A stretch of 64,000 nucleotides of DNA from positions 4,774,001 to 4,838,000 of the forward strand of contig JAPFFF010000002.1 of the NCBI GenBank assembly GCA_039105265.1. The letters run 5' to 3'. The DNA is from Tritrichomonas musculus. Taxonomy: Eukaryota; Parabasalia; Tritrichomonadida; Tritrichomonadidae. The translations under genes were made by a program, and so were the position numbers. The notes under the pieces were generated by a model. The model worked only from the letters and a program-made list of their open reading frames with translations, had not been told where the DNA came from and searched no databases. Positions 45,286 to 56,570 of the stretch are shown here, one piece after another (within the stretch, counting starts at the first letter, position 1; each line of letters starts with the position of its first letter).

Positions 45286-45846
45286 TTTAATATATCTATT
45301 TTTATATTTGTCTTATATCACTAAGGATTAATCTATTATATCCAGCTAAATATATTTTTCTTACATAAAGCGTAATTAATATTTAATTAAACGTTAGGTA
45401 TTTCTTTTTTCTTAATATTTAATTAGATAATATTATCTAAATAATTACAACATTCCGTTATATTAAAGAAGTTTCTATCTCATTTCCAGTAACAAAAATT
45501 CAGTAACAATAATTATTCATCATTTATATAGTCGTTGCATTTCAAATAACAATTATGGAACAATTATTTTTTTGTTTAATAATAGAAAAAGATCATCATC
45601 AATCATGAAAAATCTACAAACAGATTCCATTTTTGATAAGCCTATCTTAAATACTATTACTTTGGTTTTTATGATTATAAAAAAAAAAAAAAAAAACTTG
45701 ACAAAAAAATATTTTATACAAAAGCATCCAAAGATATTTGGGATATCTTTTTGATAACAAAAAAATAATTATGATATCATTTACTAATAAAACATATTAA
45801 TTAGGATGCATAACTGACTACCAATAATAAAAAACATTTAAGAAAG
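45286..45846. other. Gene-free AT-rich spacer
   Basis: Only a lysine-rich chance frame (45572-45754) driven by a poly-A run is found, which I do not accept as a gene. Confidence 0.55.
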
Positions 45847-46404
45847 TTAATCTGTCATACCCGTTTCTTTGTTTTTAAGTTCAAGATATAGGCCATTTTT
45901 CTCTAATTCCATTCTTTTGGCTGCTAATCGAATAAGTTCTATTTCACTTCTCATTTCCTGATTTATTTTTCTCTGGTTTTCAAAGGCGGCTTCTAGTTTC
46001 AATATTTCATTTAATATCTCGTCATTTTGTAAATTCTTGGGATCTACTCTCCAATTTTCTCCTAATTCAGGAGGGTCACTTAAATTTGTACTAATTTCTT
46101 TTTCATCTTTTATTTCTGTTTCTGTAATTTCGTTAGAAGCATTGCTCACACTTTCCTCTCTACCAACTATTCTAGCATTTTCGTTTAATTCTTCACAAAA
46201 AGGCATCATTTTCTCTTTGTAAATCTGATACACATTTGATCGAATAATTTCATTCAATTTATCATAACCTTCAGTTGACAATTTTGTTCTAAGTGAGAGA
46301 TCAACATTATAATCTGGATCAAAAACATCATAACCATTAAAGGTTGCTGACAAAGAAGATATATTTGTTTTTTTAAATCGTGATGAAGCAGGAGATTTTG
46401 TCAT
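45847..46404 (-). CDS. Coiled-coil protein, 185 residues
   Basis: The N-terminus is Ser-rich, followed by a helical region (LSTEGYDKLNEIIRSNVYQI), an acidic middle and a C-terminal coiled coil (about 130-180: EILNEILKLEAAFENQRKIN, then IRLAAKRMELEKNGLYLEL). The size and layout recall small kinetochore or spindle-pole subunits, but no family motif is visible. The palindrome AACTTTTTAAAAAGTT (46441-46456) lies 37-52 bases upstream of the start, in the same place as the AACTTTTT word of other host genes. Confidence 0.7.
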   Translation of the reverse strand: MTKSPASSRFKKTNISSLSATFNGYDVFDPDYNVDLSLRTKLSTEGYDKLNEIIRSNVYQIYKEKMMPFCEELNENARIVGREESVSNASNEITETEIKDEKEISTNLSDPPELGENWRVDPKNLQNDEILNEILKLEAAFENQRKINQEMRSEIELIRLAAKRMELEKNGLYLELKNKETGMTD

Positions 46405-46860
46405 TCTCTTTTTTTATAATTCGTTAAAAAAAGTACGTTTAACTTTTTAAAAAGTTGATAAGGATGATAGTTCGATTTTCGGCGTACTTTTTTTTTTTAT
46501 AAAAAACAAGTCTTTAATTCAGAGTCCCAATCAAAGCTATGGCAATAAATAAAAAGAAAAACTTTATTTTTAATGCATTTGTTACATCTTAATGATTATA
46601 AACTAATATTATAAAACCAATATAAAGGTAATCAATTTTCATAATAGGCTTTTTGAAAAGAAAAATAACTGATTTAATTTCACCATAACCAATCATTTAA
46701 TTCACTTTAAAAATTATTATATGAATATCTTGGAATTTCAGCAGTAATATTTAGATATTATTATATTATAAAATTATAAATGAAATATATAATATTATAT
46801 CTTCATAAAAATATATTTTATCGAACAAATTCTGTACAATATTAATTTATTGATTTTAGA
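46405..46860. other. Upstream spacer of the coiled-coil gene
   Basis: Holds AACTTTTTAAAAAGTT (46441-46456) within a larger dyad flanked by GTACG (46433) and CGTAC (46482), then AT-rich DNA. It ends with TGATTTTAGA (46851-46860), the left target duplication of the next repeat. Confidence 0.5.
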
Positions 46861-47799
46861 AAAGGTTTTTTTTTTTTTTGATTGAAAAATAATAATATCT
46901 TAAAAATTAGATATTCTTTTTAATTAATAAATTTTTAAATCAATATTAAATAGAATTCTGATTCGCTTATTATATCAAAAAATTAAATAATTCATTATTT
47001 ATTCCAAAAATCACTAAAAATAGTGTTTTTATTATGATACTTGAGGTATTTTTTTAAATGATTTACTATTTACATTATTTATATGTAGCTTTGAAATATT
47101 ATAATAATTTTTAATATATTATATTATTGATATTCAAGAAATTATAATTTTTTATAAATAAAAATTTTGAATTTAAAATTGAATTAAATGATTGTGTTTG
47201 AAAAAATTATTTTGATAACATCAGAATTTTGAAAATATTTTTTTTTTATTAACAAATACTTATTTATTTGATAATATATTAGTAATATCCTCATATTAAT
47301 GATAATGTATTTATTATATATATTTTAAATCACATTTATATTATTATAAAATATATTTTTACATTTTAACTCAGTTTATATTCATATCGCAATTGAGAAT
47401 TAATTATAATAACGTATTAATTCAATTATATTTTTCATAAATAAATTTATCTTACATGACATTTAATTAATTACTTTTTAATTAATTTAAAATATGTGAA
47501 TAAAATGCTAAAAAAAGAATATATGATATGAAGGTTATAAAATATTTATATTTTTGGATATTTACAAATTCCCAAAATCTCTTTGAATGGTGGAAATTAG
47601 TTAAGAACTCAAAAATATTTTCCCCTTTCAAAAGTTAAACTTTTTCAGTTTATATTATTTTTAGTGAAATATCTCTATTTTGGCTAATAGAATCGGCTTC
47701 ATATTAGAAATTACCTCATGTTATTGATAATACTAATATTATTTATTATTAATTTTTTATAATTTTAGAATATGATAACCGCCAAACGTCGAACCCTTT
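46861..47799. mobile_element. Non-autonomous MULE-like repeat, copy B (about 940 bp)
   Basis: About 90% similar by eye to 41674-42622 in the same orientation and without coding sequence. It is flanked by the perfect 10-base direct repeat TGATTTTAGA (46851-46860 and 47800-47809). The right end is GTCGAACCCTTT as in copy A; the left end starts AAAGG and then runs into a longer T tract. The clean 10-base duplication makes this a transposed copy, not a tandem or segmental duplication. Confidence 0.78.
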
Positions 47800-48121
47800 T
47801 GATTTTAGAATAAATAAATAATAAATATCAGATTAAAAAATTAATATTTAATCGTTTATATATGTTTACAATATTAATTGAATGTTTTATTATATTATAT
47901 ATTAATATATTTATCGAATTAATATGAAAAGGGCCATTTTTTCTGCATTTTTACAAAATTTGGGATGTGCAGAGGACGAGATTATTTTCTAATAAAAGCA
48001 GTATCATTAAATTATACACTTTATATAAATTAATTATATGTTAAAATGAAAGGAAAAACTCTAAAATTCATCGACTTTTCTCTGAAAAAAAATTCAATGG
48101 AAAAGAGTTTTCTATTAAATA

Positions 48122-49015
48122 TAGGTGTGGCGATCGGAAGTGAAGTGTCAAAAAATTGAAATAAAACTTAAAAAATCCATAGATCATAAATTCAACCAAT
48201 TAATTAAATGTTGCATCATATATTGATTATATATTTTGAATAAAAAATAAAATTCTATGTGCGGAATTTAAGATATAAAATAAATGATTTTTTCATTCAA
48301 TTTTATGACATGTTATATAAAAAATATGATTTGTTTTATGCTTTATATAAAAAATTTATAAGCCATTCGCATATTAAACCATTTGAATATTTTTAAATAG
48401 CTTAAAATTATCAGGAAAAAATATTGAAACTTACAAAATAATAAATATAATATTATATTTTATATCATTTCAAATAAATCAATCAAGAAATTGGAGAAAG
48501 GAATTTATAATGTTCTATAGAATAGGAATAAACAATTTTTTTTAATTCATTATGAATAAAATATATAAATTATTTATCCCAATTCATTCAAAACTGGCAA
48601 AAACGAATTGACTTTTGTTTTTACTCCTTTGTAAAATATTTATTTTATTTTTTTAAGCACAAGTTACTTATATTATATAATTCAAAGTATCATTTCTAAA
48701 TTGAATGTTCTAAAAATTTTATTTTAGGGAAGCTACTTTCTTTTTTGGCGTCATATGTTTTTTCTTCAATATTGTTTACTCGAGAATCTTTACATAAGTT
48801 GGAAAAATATAATATAGTTGCATTTTTCATTAGGAAAAAACGATTATTTTCAATTGAATTTCATATTAATTCATATCTTGGAATTGCTACATAGAATTTT
48901 AAAAATAATAATTTTATAAATATTATATTACAATTTAATCCACCAAAACAAAATATCAGCCAATTCTATGGATTTTTCATTTTTTCTGACACTTCACTTC
49001 CGATCGCCACACCTA
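48122..49015. mobile_element. Mariner-like non-autonomous element with TA target sites
   Basis: Inverted ends begin GGTGTGGCGATCGGAA (48124 onward) and match perfectly for 27 bases to the reverse complement ending at 49013; similarity continues with gaps into ATCCATAGA. Both ends are flanked by TA (48122-48123 and 49014-49015), the target of Tc1/mariner transposases. The 890-bp interior is AT-rich with no open frame. Trichomonads are known to carry mariner elements. Confidence 0.85.
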
Positions 49016-50261
49016 TTATTAAATTATTAAAATATGTTCGGAGAGCTCATTTTTCTTTAAAATGAGAGTATAAAGTAACTTATTTACATAATAAAATTTA
49101 TTTAAATATTTATTACTATTATATTGTACAATTAGTATATAATTATTTCGTAAATCAATTGAGAAATAAGTCATTTTCTTAATTTTTTTATGTGAATTAG
49201 TATTTAAATCTATATATGGCTAATAAATTGGGTGTACAACAGAAAATATATTTTATAAATAAAATATAAAATATTAATATTGATTTGTAATTCATTTATA
49301 TTTTATTTGACTCGAGATATAGATGAAACATTATTTTTTTAAAGGTTTTTAAATTTTCAACATCCATTAAAACCAATTATGCCAAATGTCAGTATTGGAT
49401 ATATAGAAGTAAAAAATCTTAATATTTTTTCATAAGATAAAATATTCATTCAATTAAAGTAATAATAAAAAAATTAAATAACGAGTTTTCACTTCACATG
49501 AATACCTCTATTGTGATAGAAAATTATTTGAAAAACAATCATTTAAAAAAATATAGTTGCTTGATTAATATGCATATAAATGATTAGTTTTACTTAATAA
49601 GCTTTTTTTTTAAAATAATTAAAAAACAATCAAAAAATTTGAGAGAATAAACCTTGTTCAAAAAACATTACCTCCCTCTCAATTTAAAATAATCATATCT
49701 TTATATTATAAATATGAATTACTTTTTTATAATTTAAATAATAATATGCTAATTATATAATATATTATAACAGAAGAATAATGCAATTAAATTGTTTGAT
49801 AAAAAGATAAAATGATTTAAAATTTGAAATGGAGGTAAAGTTTTTTGAACTCAGTTTAGCAAAAAAACTCAATTATTTGAAAGCATAGAAAAATACAAAT
49901 ATGAATAAAATTAAATATATCAATATATTGATAATGCTCAAATTATTGGTATGCACACTTAATTATTTCAAATAATAAACATTCAAAAATAGTATAAATA
50001 AGAAAATTTAATATTTATATATCGCAATATGAACATTTATCTTTTAAAAACAAAATTTGTATAGTAAAAAAAATTATTCAATTTTTTTTTCGTTTCTCAA
50101 AAAATGATCATCAGCCAACTTTGCCTTTAAATACGTTTAAAATAACAACCATGCAAAATTCAGTATTTATTTTTATCATTTCAATAGACAAATACATTTT
50201 TTTTTTTTTTTTTTTGATTGAATTAATATAGCCATCCAATAAAAACATATATTTATAAATA
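49016..50261. other. Gene-free AT-rich stretch
   Basis: I see no coding, repeat or RNA signal apart from homopolymer runs. Part of a 5-kb gene desert. Confidence 0.5.
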
Positions 50262-51007
50262 TAGTAACGGGAAAAAGTAGGTGACGACACGAAAAACAAG
50301 GTGACAAATTCAATTTTTTGATGGAATCTTCTCAATCTATAGAAAAAAAATTGTGAAAATTAATTCATATTCAAATATATGTTATAAACTAAACTGTGTA
50401 AAATAATGTTCGGTTTAGTACACTTTTCAAACATGTTTATCTTGTTAAAAAACAAAAATTGTATTATTCCATCATGTTAACAATCAAAATAATATGATGA
50501 TTATTATAAAAAAACATCAACAAATAATTAAAAAATTGATAGTAAAAAAATTTTGCATATTTTTTAAAAAATTAAAACTTAAATTAAAAACCTTGATCTA
50601 TGTACTCAAATAATTGAATAAAAATATTCAAAAAAATACACCTATAGAAAAAGTTAAGCAAAAAGATCTTTATAGAACATCTTTATGTAATAAGTAAGTT
50701 TAGTATTCCGCAGATCGGTATTATATTCTTGCCAAATGTACATTTCTTCCCATGCGCATCAATAGGATCGATAATTCATATTTTTCTCTTGCTATGATCT
50801 TCTTAAGTTTTATCAAAATCTTAAATAAAATATCAATTCAATTATTTTTGAACGTTTTTGAATTGATTATTTTTGTCCTTTTCAATTTTGAAAGAACCGA
50901 ACATTATTTTACAAAGTTTATAACGATCATATATTTTATTCAAAATTTATAGAAATTGAATGCGTCACCCAGTTTTTCGCGATGTCATCCACTTTTTCCT
51001 GGTACTA
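50262..51007. mobile_element. Fold-back type non-autonomous element with long inverted ends
   Basis: The ends are inverted relatives: the left reads GTAACGGGAAAAAGTAGGTG from 50264 and the right, reverse-complemented, GTACCAGGAAAAAGTGGATG. Both continue to CGAAAAAC, GGTGAC and ATTCAATTT. The similarity can be followed with gaps for about 110-150 bases, to TAAAATAATGTTCGGTT on the left (about 50400-50415) and its complement near 50895. TA dinucleotides flank both ends. No coding sequence is inside. Its ends are diverged, so it is older than the element at 48124. Confidence 0.72.
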
Positions 51008-51504
51008 TATATAAGAGAATTTTTTTTTTTCTCCCCATTAAGTTTGTTTTCAAACATTTCACTTTTTCAATAAAATATTGAATATTTCTATGAAAAATCC
51101 AGACCTTCTTAATTTTTTGTATTGCTTTACGATAAGATTTTTTCTCGAAATTGAATGAACATTCAAAGAACCAATAAACCCATTTGTCCATTGTAAAAGA
51201 TTAGATAATTATTTTATTCGGCATATATCTTTAACAGTTTCTAAGAGAGCTTTTTGAGAACTTTTGAGAGAATTTTTTTGTTTATATTCTCTAATTTAAA
51301 ATCTGATGGTAATTTCAATTAAATAAATATTAATGTTCTGAAATAATTAAAAGCAATTCAATGAATACAATTATCAATTCGTGATAGTATATAAACGCAT
51401 TTTTTATTATAGTCAAATCATCTGAAATTGGCAATTTCTATTAGTTTTTTTTTGAATGATATGAAAAGATTTGAATTCTTTTGTTTGTTTTTGTTTTTTT
51501 TTAA
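51008..51504. other. Upstream region of the sulfatase-family gene
   Basis: AT-rich. Contains GAGAACTTTTGAGAG at about 51258 but no perfect AACTTTTT box, and a T-rich run right before the ATG. Confidence 0.4.
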
Positions 51505-53217
51505 ATGAGTTTAAATGAGCTTGAATATAATGTTATCGATATCCTCTACAAGTTTATTATAAATTTTTCGATTGAAATCTTTTGCTTTCTCAATGGACAG
51601 ACACTCATACGAACGATTGGAAATATTATAAATGCAGTTTTGATAATTTTAATTGTTGAAAAGAAAGAAAACAAGAAGAAATACACAAAATACTACTTTT
51701 TTTTAACATTATTTTCATGCATCGAAGCTTACAATTACTCATTTGTCGCAGAACCATTTAACTCGTTATCCGTCAGTGCAATCGACCAAGACATAGTTGC
51801 AATGCATCCAATATTTGCTGTTGAAGCACTCGTGGCTGTTTTGGCCTTGGTCTTTCTGGTTTATTATTTACCAGATATCATTCACAAAAGTCTAGATGAT
51901 CAGTTTGAAAAAAACTATACAATTCATATTACAGAAACAAATTACCTATTATTTATCGCAATGGCTTTTAATTTCCTTTTCTTTTACATAAATAGTATTA
52001 TTATCGATTTCAGAGGTGAACATAATCAAACCGTTTTTAATCAAATGTCAAATGAATTATACCAGAATCTTTTACATATTCTTTCTGTTCAACCAAAAGT
52101 TCTCTCCTTTAAGGAACCAATCGATTTCAATAATCCTCAAAAATTAGGAAAAATAAAATCAAAATTATCACAAGAACAATTGAAGAAAAAAAGGAAAAAT
52201 TTATTTATTATGCAATTAGAATCAGTAGAAAATCAAATGATTGATCCAAAATCAATGTCTTATTTATATAATTTATCTCAACATTATCAATATTTCGCTC
52301 CAATCACCTCTACTCCATATTCAACTTGGAGTGCAACTGGATCAATACTAATTCAATGCGGAATTCCCCAAATCGTGCAAAGTGTGAGTTGGACGATGAG
52401 ACAATTTGATGGAATTGGATACTTGAGCAAAATGCCTTGCCTTCCTGATTATTTGAGGCCAAATGGATATGAATTATATTTCGGAATCATAGGACCTGAG
52501 ATCACCCAAGGATTAATTACATGGAGAAAAGCAAAGAAGTATAAGCTTTCTTTCCAATCGAATTCTGATCCAAAATTGTTTAAATATCTTAACGAAAAAT
52601 TTTTACCTAAAGTGAAAGACTATGGAAGAAATGAATCTGATGATCGAAGATTTGTTGGGTGGTTTTTCAATCATGATACACATAAACCTTATGAGCCTAA
52701 AAGATGGTGTAAACCAAGATATACAGATCAGCCTCTTTGGAAACAGTGTGGTGATTGCGTAGATCAACAACTTCAAACATTTATAGAAAAATTCTTTAAA
52801 CTTAAAATGGATGAAACAACTATATTAGTCATTTTATCAGATCACATTTCATTTGGAAATGTTCTTCCCCATCCTCATGAATTATTTATGATACTTCCTG
52901 GAGTTAAAAAAATGCCTCAAAAACATCGTTTACCTTTAACTTACTATGATGTTTCTCATACTCTCTTGGATATGATCGGAATTGACAATTATGAACCTGG
53001 ATTTATTTTCGGAAATACAATGTTTTCACCTGATCCTGGCCAAAATCCTTCACCAACAAATGATGATTTTTATATTTTATATAACTTCTATCAAAATAAG
53101 CTTCAATCTTCTGGAAAATTTTCTGGATTTCACTGTTTTAATGGAAAAAAATATGTCTATTCAAATTATCCTTGTAATAATACAGTAATGAATGGTGAAA
53201 CCGAATTCTTTCAATAA
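51505..53217 (+). CDS. LtaS-like sulfatase-family membrane enzyme, 570 residues
   Basis: The N-terminal 175 residues hold several membrane spans (for example FIINFSIEIFCFLNGQTL, LEALVAVLALVFLVYYL-type stretches and YLLFIAMAFNFLFFYINSI). The rest is an alkaline phosphatase/sulfatase-fold domain: NLFIMQLESVENQ (about 230-242) with the metal-binding Glu, ITSTPYSTWSATGSILIQCG with the Thr/Ser nucleophile region, GWFFNHDTHKPY, and ILSDHISFG (about 440-448) with the metal-binding Asp-His. This is the layout of phosphoglycerol or phosphoethanolamine transferases (LtaS, EptA) and their eukaryotic relatives. It probably modifies glycolipids or glycans facing the lumen or cell surface. The substrate is not visible from sequence. 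Confidence 0.82.
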   Translation: MSLNELEYNVIDILYKFIINFSIEIFCFLNGQTLIRTIGNIINAVLIILIVEKKENKKKYTKYYFFLTLFSCIEAYNYSFVAEPFNSLSVSAIDQDIVAMHPIFAVEALVAVLALVFLVYYLPDIIHKSLDDQFEKNYTIHITETNYLLFIAMAFNFLFFYINSIIIDFRGEHNQTVFNQMSNELYQNLLHILSVQPKVLSFKEPIDFNNPQKLGKIKSKLSQEQLKKKRKNLFIMQLESVENQMIDPKSMSYLYNLSQHYQYFAPITSTPYSTWSATGSILIQCGIPQIVQSVSWTMRQFDGIGYLSKMPCLPDYLRPNGYELYFGIIGPEITQGLITWRKAKKYKLSFQSNSDPKLFKYLNEKFLPKVKDYGRNESDDRRFVGWFFNHDTHKPYEPKRWCKPRYTDQPLWKQCGDCVDQQLQTFIEKFFKLKMDETTILVILSDHISFGNVLPHPHELFMILPGVKKMPQKHRLPLTYYDVSHTLLDMIGIDNYEPGFIFGNTMFSPDPGQNPSPTNDDFYILYNFYQNKLQSSGKFSGFHCFNGKKYVYSNYPCNNTVMNGETEFFQ

Positions 53218-54222
53218 ATAAACTATATTAAATCATAATAATATTTGAATATATTTGCTTTTTTTTTTTATAATAGCCTTCTGTATTTTGTCTGAATATT
53301 TCTCTCAAAAAAAAAAACTCCTTTTTAGCTTTTTGATTAGCGATCAACTTTTGAATGCAAAATTTACGATTAATATTTTTAAAGAATTAAAGCAATTGAT
53401 AGAAATTTTAACACGAACTTTTACACTTTTTAGCATTCAATTATCTGAATTAAATTTTTACAAAGAGCAGAACTTTTGCAAATTTTTGCATTCAATTTTT
53501 GGCACTTTTTTTTGTAAAAATATAAAATATACATAAAAAACAAGTTAAAAACATTACTTATAGCTTTTATTAATCGATTATTTTTTTTGACAAAACTCGT
53601 TATTCTGGCCGACCTATATATTGAGTTTTCTTTACTTAATTCCTCAAAAATTCTCAATGCAATTGATTGGTATTCGTATGTTGTGTATTTCTGATAATTC
53701 ATTATTGTTTGATCATTTGTTTTCGAGTTGAAATTATAGTTTTAATCTTTAAAATTTTTAACTGAAAAAAATTTTTTTTGATCGTAATTTCCAAAAAAAA
53801 AAAAAAAAGAAGCATGAGTCATTAAATAAAAATGCATTTTTGTTTATACAATATATTATTATTTATTAATTTATTAAAGTTATTGTTATTTATTATTTAA
53901 AAGCCAAGATACGAAAAAATAGGTATGTTCAAAAATTGAATTGAAAGTACAATTTCGATCGTTAGGTTGTATACCATGGTTTGTACAAAAAGTAAAGGTT
54001 ACTAAATATCATTATCATATCTATATAAATACCAAATATATATATGTTACAGAAATGATAATTTAATTTTAAATCAACGACGATAGAAATAAAAAAGAGC
54101 CAATTTTTTGGACGATCAATTTCAACGAAACACTTATCGTTGATCGTCGACGTTGAAATAACGAAGTTAACGTTGACAACGAGCCACCAAAAAAGTGACG
54201 CCGTTGATCAATTTTTTCAACA
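53218..54222. other. Spacer with scattered inverted words
   Basis: Mostly AT-rich with no gene accepted. The last 150 bases (about 54076-54220) are GC-richer and full of inverted and direct words (CAACGACGAT, ATCGTTGATCGTCGACGTTG, GTTAACGTTGAC, CCGTTGATCAATTTTTTC). They directly abut the truncated kinase sequence, so they may be the end of an unknown repeat that cut into that gene. Confidence 0.45.
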
Positions 54223-56570
54223 TTGACCATCCCTGTATGTATCGATTTTGGTCTATATCCAATAAAAAAACTTTACATGAATCCAGCAAAAATGTTTAAC
54301 AAAGAATATTCAGATCCAAATATTAATAATTTCCCACCAACAATGAATGGTGACATTTATTCTTATGGAATCATAACATACAAATTATTTCGTTCCTTTT
54401 TTCAAAGAAAAGAATCCTTATCAGGCAATTTGACTCCGATAATTAGCAAGATCATACAAAATTGCAAAAAGTCGTCGTGCACGTTTAGACAAATCATTGA
54501 AATATTCCAAGATGAGAGCTATTTAATTCAGAAAATTTCGAATTTGAATGAAAAAGCGGCCTTTTATCTGAAAAAGTCGGCACAGCAGGGGAACGTTTAT
54601 GGAATGGCAAATTATGGAATTGCATTGATGAACGGAAATGGAGTAAGGAAGAACCTTGAGATGGCTGAGATGTATCTGAAAAAGTCAGCTTTACTTGGAT
54701 GCGCTTACGCGCAAGTCAACTACGGAATTGCGCTCATCCGCAACCACGCCGACGATGAGATGAGAAATAGAGGCATGCAGTACATAAGAATGTCAATCAG
54801 CCAGGGATGCGAAGAGGCTTATTACGCATACGGCGTGTTGCTGAAAAGTGGCACAATCATTGAAAAAGATGAGAAAATGTCAAACACGTATCTCAAAATT
54901 GCAGCTGACCTCGGATACGAAAGGGCAATGAATGAACTGGCAGTGACCGCACAGACAGAGGGAAGAAGTGATAAAAACACGCCTGAAATGCAAGCACAAA
55001 AAGAATCAGATGAAAAAGATGATAATTCACACAAAGATGAAAGCGATAAAGAAACTCTAAAAATGCCAGCGCAAATAGAATCAGATGAAACAGAAGATAA
55101 TTCACACAAAGATGAAAGCGATAAAGACACTCTAAAAATGCCAGCGCAAATAGAATCAGATGAAACAGAAGATAGTTCACACAAAGATGAAAGCGATAAA
55201 GAAACTCTAAAAATGCCAGCGCAAATAGAATCAGATGAAACAGAAGATAATTCACACAAAGATGAAAGCGATAAAGACACCCTAAAAAAGTCAGCAGAAA
55301 CAGAATCAGAGGAAAAAGATGATAATTCACACAAAGATAAATGTGAAAAGAACACGATAGAAGTGCTAACACAAACAAAATCAGAAGAAAAAGGCAGTCA
55401 TGCAGAGACCCTAGATACATCAACAGAGAATGAAGATGCGAGTGACGATGCAGTTCAATCATGCAGTGAAATCAATTACATGGATGAAGAGACACCAACA
55501 GAGACGATGAATTCATTATTTAAGCAATGCAAAGACGAATACTGCACATATAAAGAATCAGGCAAGAAAAGCGAGTCATCATTTCGCCTGTTCCAGCGCG
55601 AGGACGAGTTTGCCAGCTCCAGCGATGCGCGAATCATCTACAAACTCGCGAAGTTTTACAGAGACAACGAAGGGCTCGACAAAAGCAGAGAGAAGTCAAC
55701 GAGATACTACAAAATGTCAGCAGATCTCGGATACGCAAAGGCGCAGGCAATCTACGGCCTTTGCCTCCAGCGGGGCGATGGAACAGAAGCTGATGAAAAG
55801 CTTGGTTTGCAGTACCTGAAAAGAGCGAAAGCCAAAAGTTCATTGAAGAACAGAAGAAACAAATCAGAGAACTCAAAAATCAAATCATAGACATGAAAGA
55901 GCATGAAAGCACAATTCTTCGCAAACATAAAAACGAGACAAAAACAAGCAAGAATTGCCTTAAAGAACAAGAGAAACGAATCAGAGAACTCAAAAATCAA
56001 ATCATAGACATGAAAGAGCATGAAAACACAGTTCTCAGCGCATTTGAAGACGAGAAAGAAGAAAATAGAATTCTCATTGAGAAACAAAAGAAACGAATCA
56101 GAGAGCTCGAGTCGCAGGTGAGACAGATGAAGGAACACGAGGACTCGCTCATCGTTCAGCACGATGAAGAGAGGCGCTACGACAGGCTTCAAATTGACAT
56201 TCAGAAGCAGACGATAAGGAAGCTTGAAGCGAAGATTCGCCGCTACGAGGACAACCTGCTCACTGCGTACATCACGGTGCGCGTGCAGCCCGACCAGACA
56301 ATCAGAGGGACGATCAGAGTGAGGGAGCACGGTGCGGCGATGGACAGGTACGAGAGCAGGTACCTCCTGAACACTGACAGCCACTCACCACTCGGGCTTG
56401 ATGCTTACAAATTTGAGAGCAGAATTAAAACTTTGAATCAAAAAGTTTCATTCACAGAAAAAGCAGGAACTTATTACCTGCACGTGCTACTGGTTGACAA
56501 TTATGGCAACAAAAAAGAAATGATAAGTCAAGAGCTGACAATTGATAATGTTACTGATTTAAACTAAATT
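54223..56570 (+). pseudogene. Composite gene: truncated kinase tail, Sel1 repeats, acidic repeats, coiled coil
   Basis: The 5' end begins inside a kinase C-lobe (VCIDFGLYPIKKLYMNPAKM has a DFG), with no N-lobe or catalytic loop, so the kinase part is truncated. Then come Sel1-type repeats (AAFYLKKSAQQGNVYGMANY and relatives), a block of 25-residue acidic repeats (DETEDNSHKDESDKETLKMP), and another Sel1 stretch. The first frame ends at 55890. A second frame (open from 55797, ending 56567) carries the natural continuation: FIEEQKKQIRELKNQII coiled-coil repeats and a beta-rich end (ITVRVQPDQTIRGTIRVREH). The junction near 55,830 looks like a one-base frameshift in what was one gene. GC between about 54,600 and 56,400 is far above the neighbours. 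Confidence 0.7.
55000..55330. repeat. 75-bp coding tandem repeat in the Sel1 gene
   Basis: About four and a half copies of a 75-base unit encoding the 25-residue block SDETEDNSHKDESDKETLKM plus PAQIE. Adjacent copies differ at only a few bases. The antisense strand is open over the whole array and gives long false frames. Confidence 0.93.

Noticed and set aside
50111-51191. Three short frames (74, 66 and 68 codons) in the gene desert
   Set aside because: They coincide with the fold-back element and poly-A or poly-T runs and have no Inr-like start.
53255-53702. Two overlapping frames of about 90 codons on opposite strands
   Set aside because: Lysine, Asn and Ile-rich chance frames in AT-rich DNA with no supporting signal.
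54822-55462. Two long minus-strand open frames (177 and 189 codons) opposite the Sel1 gene
   Set aside because: They are mirror frames of the 75-bp coding repeat and the acidic region, with repetitive composition and no start signal.
55752-56384. Minus-strand frame of 210 codons
   Set aside because: Lies opposite the coiled-coil part of the composite gene, in GC-rich sequence where chance frames are long; no start signal or family pattern.
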